This document shows positions 58,624 to 64,000 of a stretch of DNA of 64,000 nucleotides, piece after piece; position 1 is the first letter of the stretch; each line of letters begins with the position of its first letter. The position numbers and the translations under genes were made by a program. The stretch is from Streptomyces sp. Act143. Its GTDB lineage: Bacteria > Actinomycetota > Actinomycetes > Streptomycetales > Streptomycetaceae. Below the pieces are notes generated by a model. The model was not told the origin of the DNA and searched no databases. It was given only the letters and a program-made list of their open reading frames with translations. The stretch spans positions 7,599,400-7,663,399 of the forward strand of contig NZ_QFRX01000001.1 of NCBI RefSeq assembly GCF_003143935.1, read 5' to 3'.

Positions 58624-58654
58624 ATTCCGATACGAGACGGTGCCGTATCGGAAT
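58624..58654. promoter_or_regulatory. TetR-type operator at the DHA2 exporter promoter
   Basis: Two perfect 11-base arms (ATTCCGATACG at 58624-58634 and CGTATCGGAAT at 58644-58654) with a nine-base centre. It overlaps the -35 and spacer of a promoter whose likely -10 is TAGGCT (58660-58665), seven bases before ATG 58673. The TetR gene just downstream of the exporter is the obvious candidate to bind here. Confidence 0.78.
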
Positions 58655-58672
58655 GGGTCTAGGCTCGGCCGT

Positions 58673-60271
58673 ATGACTTCTCCAGCCGACCCTGCCCTCA
58701 CCGGCCCCCGCATACCCGAGGCCGTGCACCGGCGCCGCTGGGCGATCCTCGGCGTGCTGATGCTGAGCCTGCTGATCGTGGTGCTCGACAACTCGATCCT
58801 GAACGTCGCGATCAAGACGATCTCGACCCCCGCCCCGACCGGCCTGGGCGCCACCCAGAGCGAGCTCGAATGGGCGATCAACGCCTACACCCTCGTCTTC
58901 GCGGGCCTGCTGTTCAGCGCCGGCCTCCTCGGTGACCGGCTCGGCCGCAAGAAGGTCCTGCTCGGCGGGCTCGCCGTGTTCGGCATCGGCTCCGCCCTCG
59001 CCGCCTTCTCCGGCTCACCGACGCAGCTCATCGCCTTCCGCGCGGTGATGGGCCTCGGCGCCGCCTTCGTGATGCCCGCCACCCTCGCCGTCCTCATGAA
59101 CGTCTTCGAGCGCGACGAGCAGCCCAAGGCCATCGGCATCTGGGCCGGCGGCGTCGGCCTCGCCATCGCCATCGGACCGATCACCGGCGGTGTCCTCCTC
59201 GACCACTTCTGGTGGGGCTCGGTCTTCCTCATCAACGTGCCGATCGTGCTGCTCGCGCTCGCCCTGATGCTGTGGCTGGTGCCCGACTCCCGCGACCCGA
59301 ACCCGGGCCGCGTCGACCCCGTCGGCGTCGTCCTGTCGGTCGTCGGCCTGGTCCTGCTCGTCTACGGCATCATCAAGGGCGGCCAGCTCGCCGACTTCAC
59401 GGACCCCAAGGTGCTGTCGACCATCGGCGCCGGTCTCGCCGTGCTCGTCGCGTTCGTGGTGTTCGAGAAGCGCAGCGACCACCCGTCGATCGACGTCACC
59501 TACTTCAAGAACAAGGTCTTCTCGGCCGCGATCGCCGCCATCGCGCTGGTCTTCTTCGCGCTGATGGGCGTGACCTTCTTCTCCGTCTTCTACACCCAGA
59601 GTGTGCGCGGCTACTCGCCGCTCCAGACCGGTCTGCTGATGCTGCCGCTCGCCGCCGCCCAGATGATCTTCGCGCCGCGGGCCCGGCTGCTCGTCGACCG
59701 GTTCGGCAACAAGGCCACCACCACGACCGGCCTGCTCGTCATCGCCGCGACGCTGGCCGCGTTCGCCGGTTTCGAGGCGGACACCCCGATCTGGGTGCTC
59801 GAGGTCGTCTTCTTCCTCATGGGCACCGGCATGGCGCACATCATGACCCCGGTCAGCGTCGTGATCATGCAGGCCCTGCCGCGCGAGAAGGCCGGCTCCG
59901 CGTCCGCGCTGAGCAACACCTTCCGGCAGGTCGGCGGCGCCCTCGGCATCGCCGTCCTCGGCTCGGTGCTGTCCACCGCCTACCGCAACGGCATCGAGGA
60001 CAAGCTCGGCCTGCTCCCCGCCGGTGTCCGCCACACCGCGGGCGAGTCCATCGAGGCCACCCTCGGCGTCGCCGAGAAGCTCGGCCCCCAGGGCAAGGCA
60101 CTCGTCGGCCCGGCCCACGACGCCTTCCTGCACGCCATGCACGTCACCGCGCTGTGGGGCGCCGGCGTCGCGGTGGTCGGCGCGGTCGTGGTCGCCGTGT
60201 TCCTGCCGGGCAAGCCGCCCGTCGGCGAGAAGGACGAGCAGGGGCGGGAGTTGGTGACGGCGGCGGAGTAG
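58673..60271 (+). CDS. DHA2-family (EmrB/QacA) multidrug MFS exporter
   Basis: A 532-residue MFS protein with fourteen predicted helices. The DHA2 pattern is seen in LIVVLDNSILNVAI at helix 1, ATQSELEWAINAYTLVFAGLL at helix 2, and GDRLGRKKVLLGGLAVF in the next loop. The C-terminus is hydrophilic. It exports toxic compounds by proton antiport. The promoter is covered by a strong dyad and the next gene encodes a TetR regulator, a standard drug-inducible arrangement. The transcript is probably leaderless. Confidence 0.93.
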   Translation: MTSPADPALTGPRIPEAVHRRRWAILGVLMLSLLIVVLDNSILNVAIKTISTPAPTGLGATQSELEWAINAYTLVFAGLLFSAGLLGDRLGRKKVLLGGLAVFGIGSALAAFSGSPTQLIAFRAVMGLGAAFVMPATLAVLMNVFERDEQPKAIGIWAGGVGLAIAIGPITGGVLLDHFWWGSVFLINVPIVLLALALMLWLVPDSRDPNPGRVDPVGVVLSVVGLVLLVYGIIKGGQLADFTDPKVLSTIGAGLAVLVAFVVFEKRSDHPSIDVTYFKNKVFSAAIAAIALVFFALMGVTFFSVFYTQSVRGYSPLQTGLLMLPLAAAQMIFAPRARLLVDRFGNKATTTTGLLVIAATLAAFAGFEADTPIWVLEVVFFLMGTGMAHIMTPVSVVIMQALPREKAGSASALSNTFRQVGGALGIAVLGSVLSTAYRNGIEDKLGLLPAGVRHTAGESIEATLGVAEKLGPQGKALVGPAHDAFLHAMHVTALWGAGVAVVGAVVVAVFLPGKPPVGEKDEQGRELVTAAE

Positions 60272-60334
60272 CCGAGTCGTGCGCGAGCGCCATGGGGGGA
60301 GAATCACTCCGGACAGCAGAAGGGACGCACCGAC

Positions 60335-60994
60335 GTGACCAGCCGCGCCGAAGCCGAAGGCACCCCCCGGCCCACCGCCCCCGGCCCCGCCCGCGGACGC
60401 CCCCGCAGCGAGGCCGTGGAGCGCGCCATCGTCGAGGGCGTGATGAAGCTGCTGGAGGACGGCGTGCCGCTCGCGGAACTCTCCATCGAGCGCATCGCCC
60501 GTACCGCCGGGGTCGGCAAGGCCGCCATCTACCGTCGCTGGAGCGGCAAGGAGGAGCTCTTCGTCGCCGTCGTCCGTACCGCCGAGCCCCCGGACCCGCC
60601 GCTGCCCGGCACCTCCATGCGCGACGACCTCGTCGTCCTGCTGGAGTCGCTGCGGCAGCGCGGACTGGTCACCCGTAGCTCGGCGATCCTGCACAACGTG
60701 TACGCCCAGATGAAGAGCAGCCCGAAGATCTGGGCCTCCTACCACGACACCGCCATCGCCCCCCGGCGCCGGGTCGGCCTCGACGTCCTGCGCCGCGGCC
60801 GGGAGAACGGCGAACTCCGCGCCGACCTCGACCTGGAGCTCGTCAACGACCTGTTCGTCGGCCCCATGCTGGTGCGCGCCATGATGCGCCCGGACGACGA
60901 CCTGCCCGAGGGGCTCTCCGAGCAGATCGTCGACACGGTCCTGGCAGGCCTACGCCCCGTCAGCTCACCGTCCGTCAGTTCGCCGACCTCGTAA
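60335..60994 (+). CDS. TetR-family repressor of the DHA2 exporter
   Basis: A 219-residue regulator. The N-terminal 25 residues are Pro/Ala-rich, then the helix-turn-helix reads LSIERIARTAGVGKAAIYRRW near residues 48-68. The C-terminus is a TetR_C-like helical domain. It lies 63 bases after the exporter in the same direction, so they may be cotranscribed, and it probably represses both through the dyad at 58624-58654. The start is GTG 60335. The inducing compound is unknown. Confidence 0.9.
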   Translation: MTSRAEAEGTPRPTAPGPARGRPRSEAVERAIVEGVMKLLEDGVPLAELSIERIARTAGVGKAAIYRRWSGKEELFVAVVRTAEPPDPPLPGTSMRDDLVVLLESLRQRGLVTRSSAILHNVYAQMKSSPKIWASYHDTAIAPRRRVGLDVLRRGRENGELRADLDLELVNDLFVGPMLVRAMMRPDDDLPEGLSEQIVDTVLAGLRPVSSPSVSSPTS

Positions 60995-61225
60995 TGCCGA
61001 TGTGCGCGTTTCGTCACAGAGGGCGCTTTCCCCGGCCGTGTCCGGAACTCCGAACGGCGACTTGTACGTCCTCGTGCGGGTACGGCCGTCATGGGACGGC
61101 AGGATCGGAACCGATCATCCCCTAGGGTCTAGGGGTGCCCTCCGGGCGGGCGCCGGGGATCGACGGACACCCCCCTGGCCACCGGGGGACGGACGGTTGC
61201 ACGGCAGGCAGTGAGGCGACGCGGT

Positions 61226-62275
61226 ATGGCGCAGCAGGCGTACATGGAGGAGACGGACAACGGCGGCTCGGGGCCCGAGCGCCAGGGCTCCAGGCTCCGG
61301 CGCCTGCTGGACAGACTGACCGGCCCCTGGCGCGGCGACCCGCGGATCTGGCGGCGCGGCCTCGTCCTCGCCGCGCTGGCCCTGATCCTCGCGCTGATCA
61401 TGCTGGTGCACTCGCGCATCCCGAACGCGATCGGCAACCTCGGCAGCCTGACGGAGACCTTCCTGCCCTGGCTGGGCCTCTTCGTCCCGGTGCTGCTGGT
61501 CCTCGCGCTCGTGCGGAAGTCGGCCACCGCCCTGATCGCGGTACTGCTCCCGGCGGCCGTCTGGCTGAACCTCTTCGGCGGGCTGCTCACCGACAAGGCG
61601 GGCGCCGGCGGCGATCTCACGGTGGCCACGCACAACGTCAACGCCGGCAACCCCGACCCGTCCGGCACCGCCCATGACGTCGCCGCCTCCGGCGCGGACG
61701 TCGTCGCCCTGGAGGAGCTGACCGGCGCGGCGGTCCCGACGTACGAGAAGGCGCTGGCGGGGACGTACAAGTACCACTCGGTGCAGGGCACCGTCGGGCT
61801 GTGGAGCAAGTACCCGCTGACCGGGGTGAAGCCCGTCGACATCAAGCTGGGCTGGACCCGGGCCATGCGCGCCACGGTGAGCACGCCCGCGGGGCAGGTC
61901 GCGTTCTACGTCGCCCACCTGCCCTCGGTCCGCGTGAAGATGGAGGCCGGCTTCACCGCCCGCCAGCGGGACACGAGCGCCAACGCCCTCGGCGAGGCCA
62001 TCGCCGACGAGCCGCTGCCGCGCGTCGTGCTGCTCGGCGACCTCAACGGCACGATGAACGACCGCGCCCTCAACGCCGTCACCTCCCAGCTGCGCTCCAC
62101 GCAGGGCGCGGCGGGCAGCGGGTTCGGGTTCAGCTGGCCGGCCTCGTTCCCGATGGCGCGGATCGACCAGATCCTGGTCAAGGACGTGCGGCCGGAGAGC
62201 TCGTGGACCCTGCCGGAGACGAGCAGTGACCACCTTCCGGTGGCCGCCCGTCTGAAGGTCGACATGTCGTCGTAA
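61226..62275 (+). CDS. Membrane-anchored endonuclease/exonuclease/phosphatase-family protein
   Basis: A 349-residue protein. Three hydrophobic helices lie in residues 45-120 (the first LVLAALALILALIMLV), followed by an EEP (DNase I/exonuclease III-like) domain. Motifs are ATHNVNAGNPD near residue 135, VALEELTG, VYVAHLPS-like AFYVAHLPS near residue 227, LLGDLNGTMND near residue 270, and SSDHLPV near residue 335. It would hydrolyse a phosphodiester outside or at the membrane; substrate unknown. ATG 61226 is preferred over GTG 61211. A CCCCTA/TAGGGG dyad lies at 61119-61135 upstream. Confidence 0.87.
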   Translation: MAQQAYMEETDNGGSGPERQGSRLRRLLDRLTGPWRGDPRIWRRGLVLAALALILALIMLVHSRIPNAIGNLGSLTETFLPWLGLFVPVLLVLALVRKSATALIAVLLPAAVWLNLFGGLLTDKAGAGGDLTVATHNVNAGNPDPSGTAHDVAASGADVVALEELTGAAVPTYEKALAGTYKYHSVQGTVGLWSKYPLTGVKPVDIKLGWTRAMRATVSTPAGQVAFYVAHLPSVRVKMEAGFTARQRDTSANALGEAIADEPLPRVVLLGDLNGTMNDRALNAVTSQLRSTQGAAGSGFGFSWPASFPMARIDQILVKDVRPESSWTLPETSSDHLPVAARLKVDMSS

Positions 62276-62304
62276 CCGTCTGGAATACTGGGCCTGCAAG
62301 GCTT

Positions 62305-62337
62305 TGTTCCGCAGGTGAACATAAGCACCGCGGAACA
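62305..62337 (+). promoter_or_regulatory. Hairpin in the leader of the MFS gene
   Basis: TGTTCCGC (62305-62312) pairs with GCGGAACA (62330-62337), and after one bulged base GGTG (62314-62317) pairs with CACC (62326-62329), leaving an eight-base loop. It lies between the EEP gene and the MFS start at 62355. It can be a terminator for the upstream gene or, if transcription starts after the AATACT hexamer at 62284-62289, an attenuator. Confidence 0.6.
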
Positions 62338-62354
62338 CCTCCGAAAGGCCCTTC

Positions 62355-63590
62355 ATGCCCCTCGCCCTGCTCGCCCTCGCCGTGGGCGCTTTCGGGATCG
62401 GCACCACCGAGTTCGTCATGATGGGCCTGCTGCCCGAGGTCGCGGACGACCTGGGCATCTCCATCCCCGCCGCCGGCCACCTGGTCTCCGCGTACGCGCT
62501 CGGCGTCGTCATCGGCGCCCCGCTGCTCGCCGCGGTCACCGCGCGCATGTCCCGCCGTACGGTCCTCATCGCGCTGATGGCCCTGTTCGTGGCCGGCAAC
62601 GCGGCCTCCGCCTTCGCGCCCGGCCAGCACTGGCTGCTGGCCGCCCGCTTCCTCAGCGGCCTGCCGCACGGCGCCTTCTTCGGCGTCGGCGCGGTCGTCG
62701 CCACGGGCCTGGTCGCGCCGGAACGCAAGGCCCGGTCGGTGTCGCTGATGTTCCTCGGCCTGACCGTCGCCAACATCGCGGGCGTGCCGGTCGCCACGCT
62801 CATGGGCCAGCACCTGGGCTGGCGGGCCACCTTCCTCGCGGTGAGCACCATCGGCCTCGCCGCGATCGCGGCCCTGGCGGCGCTGATCCCGCACGACCGG
62901 CCGGCGTCGGCGCACGGGGGCCTGCGCGGCGAGCTCACGGCCCTGAAGTCGCTGCCCGTCTGGCTGGCCCTCGGCACGACCGTCGCCGGCTTCGGCGCGC
63001 TGTTCGCCGCGTACAGCTACATCACGCCGATGCTCACCGACTCCGCCGGGTACGCCGACGCCAGCGTCACGCTGCTGCTCGCGCTGTTCGGCGTGGGCGC
63101 GACGGCCGGCAACCTGCTCGGCGGACGGCTGGCCGACCACGCGATGCGGGCGACCCTGTTCGGCGGCCTGGTCTCGCTGGTGGTCGTCCTCGCCGCCTTC
63201 CCGCTGCTGATGAGCACGCCGGTGAGCGCCGCCGCGGGCGTCGTCCTGCTCGGCGTCGCGGCCTTCGTCACCGGCTCGCCGCTCCAGCTGATGGTCATGG
63301 AGAAGGCGTCCTCGGCGCCCTCACTGGCCTCCTCCGCCAACCAGGCCGCCTTCAACCTGGCGAACGCCGGGGGCGCGTGGATCGGCGGCCTGGCGCTGGC
63401 GGCCGGCTTCGGCGTCACGTCCCCGGCGCTCGCGGGAGCGGCGCTGGCGGTGCTGGGCCTCGGCGTGGCGGGCGCGGCGGCGCTGGTGGACCGGCGGCGG
63501 GCGGTGGCACCGCGGGTGCCGGTGACCGGCCGGGAGCGCGTGGTCGCCTCGCATGTCCCGGAGCCGAGCAACGCGAGCCTGAGCGGCTGA
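62355..63590 (+). CDS. DHA1-family MFS exporter (arabinose/chloramphenicol efflux-like)
   Basis: A 411-residue MFS protein with twelve predicted helices. It matches the AraJ/CmlA-like subgroup: FGIGTTEFVMMGLLPEVADDLG in the first helix and loop, and RFLSGLPHGAFFGVGAVVA near residue 95. The C-terminal 45 residues are hydrophilic and variable. Relatives in Streptomyces include chloramphenicol efflux proteins whose genes are induced by attenuation; the hairpin upstream is suggestive. ATG 62355 has AAAGG upstream. Confidence 0.9.
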   Translation: MPLALLALAVGAFGIGTTEFVMMGLLPEVADDLGISIPAAGHLVSAYALGVVIGAPLLAAVTARMSRRTVLIALMALFVAGNAASAFAPGQHWLLAARFLSGLPHGAFFGVGAVVATGLVAPERKARSVSLMFLGLTVANIAGVPVATLMGQHLGWRATFLAVSTIGLAAIAALAALIPHDRPASAHGGLRGELTALKSLPVWLALGTTVAGFGALFAAYSYITPMLTDSAGYADASVTLLLALFGVGATAGNLLGGRLADHAMRATLFGGLVSLVVVLAAFPLLMSTPVSAAAGVVLLGVAAFVTGSPLQLMVMEKASSAPSLASSANQAAFNLANAGGAWIGGLALAAGFGVTSPALAGAALAVLGLGVAGAAALVDRRRAVAPRVPVTGRERVVASHVPEPSNASLSG

Positions 63591-63783
63591 GCCGCGTCCG
63601 CCGGATGCGGCTCCGGCCGGTGGCCGGCGGGCGGCCGGTGTGCCGGGTGCCGCCCGCCCTGGCAGCTGAGGTGGTCCGTCCGGCTCCCGCATCGCCTCGT
63701 CCCGGTGGGTCAGCAGTCGTGGCACGGACGTCACGCACGTCACGGACGGTCACGCAGGCAACGGATGTTGCGGATGGGCCGGT

Positions 63784-64000
63784 CTATGACGCGGACGCCC
63801 CGTCGTCGCCGGCCCGCAGCTCCTCGAAGCGCTCCAGATCCCGCAGCCACGCCCGCGCCGAACTGTCCGAAGGCGCGCGCCAGTCGCCCCTGGGGGACAG
63901 TGAACCCCCCGCCGACACCTTCGGGCCGTTGGGCATCGCGGAGCGCTTGAACTGGGCGAAGCCGAAGTAGCGGCGGCAGAAGACCTCCAGCCACTTGCGG
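63784..64000 (-). CDS. nadE: Glutamine-dependent NAD(+) synthetase, C-terminal end only
   Basis: The last 71 codons of a gene that continues past the window end. FGFAQFKRSAMPNGPKVSAG followed by GSLSPRGDWRAPSDSS is the characteristic C-terminal segment of glutamine-dependent NAD synthetase, where it binds deamido-NAD+ and closes the synthetase site. The tail ends in an acidic stretch before TAG. The enzyme makes NAD+ from nicotinate adenine dinucleotide, glutamine and ATP. The gap between it and the MFS gene (63591-63783) shows no gene. Confidence 0.88.
   Translation of the reverse strand, partial: RKWLEVFCRRYFGFAQFKRSAMPNGPKVSAGGSLSPRGDWRAPSDSSARAWLRDLERFEELRAGDDGASAS

Noticed and set aside
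58640..58672. GTG start eleven codons upstream of the DHA2 exporter ATG
   Set aside because: It lies inside the TetR operator and upstream of the likely -10, and would not be on a leaderless transcript.
62315..63970. 551-codon plus-strand frame through the second MFS gene
   Set aside because: Arg/Pro/Gly-rich shadow frame; only its first codons were considered as a possible leader peptide, and it has no early stop.

Overview
The window is a high-GC actinobacterial chromosome segment, almost certainly Streptomyces. Codons end in G or C, GTG and TTG starts are common, and many neighbouring genes overlap by four bases. Several Streptomyces-type families are present: an AfsR/SARP regulator, a bifunctional RNase HI/phosphatase, Tat-exported PhoD and EfeB, and a class A RNase P RNA. 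Most of the gene order looks like conserved core chromosome. The stretch from about 16.2 to 22.4 kb does not: it lies directly downstream of rnpB and holds strain-variable genes. No tRNA, rRNA, CRISPR array, transposase or integrase was found.

Layout. 1-4.6 kb: a truncated sensor kinase, then a three-gene acyl-CoA/steroid-type catabolic operon (MaoC hydratase, zinc alcohol dehydrogenase, SDR) behind a good promoter with a KstR-like operator. 4.6-16.2 kb: housekeeping genes (Nif3, zinc-ribbon coiled-coil protein, RNase HI/phosphatase, KDPG aldolase, YaaA, RNB ribonuclease), a MerR/membrane protein pair, AraC plus EamA exporter, and rnpB. 16.2-22.4 kb: two tandem, diverged PD-(D/E)XK nuclease/Schlafen-type (DUF2075) helicase fusions, each behind the same leader element, followed by several very small membrane or secreted protein genes.

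22.6-26 kb: amino-acid permease, small membrane-anchored protein and M20 dipeptidase as a coupled operon; MazG-like protein. 26.3-31 kb: DUF305 lipoprotein, His/Cys-rich protein, DoxX, SnoaL-like protein and a MacB-type ABC exporter. 31-40.2 kb: SDR, PhoD phosphatase, Gfo/Idh/MocA oxidoreductase, Bcr-type exporter coupled to a serine hydrolase, Rsm22-type methyltransferase, TetR regulator and a primase-polymerase-like protein. 40.2-46.6 kb: iron region with efeO-efeB-efeU plus a fourth overlapping lipoprotein gene, a decayed haem-importer ATPase, a PhzF-like gene and haem oxygenase. DmdR/IdeR-like iron boxes precede efeO and the haem oxygenase.

46.6-64 kb: methionine aminopeptidase, exporters, an F420-type NADP oxidoreductase, an M50 protease, an AfsR/SARP regulator facing a DrrAB-type exporter, panB, a DHA2 exporter with its TetR gene and a clear operator, an EEP-domain membrane protein, another MFS exporter, and the 3' end of NAD synthetase.

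The most promising undescribed system is the rnpB-linked pair of nuclease-helicase genes. Each is preceded by a conserved block that can fold into a hairpin whose 3' arm contains the Shine-Dalgarno sequence. A defence or RNA-processing role is inference from domain architecture and location. All family calls were made by eye from the sequence; no database search was run.
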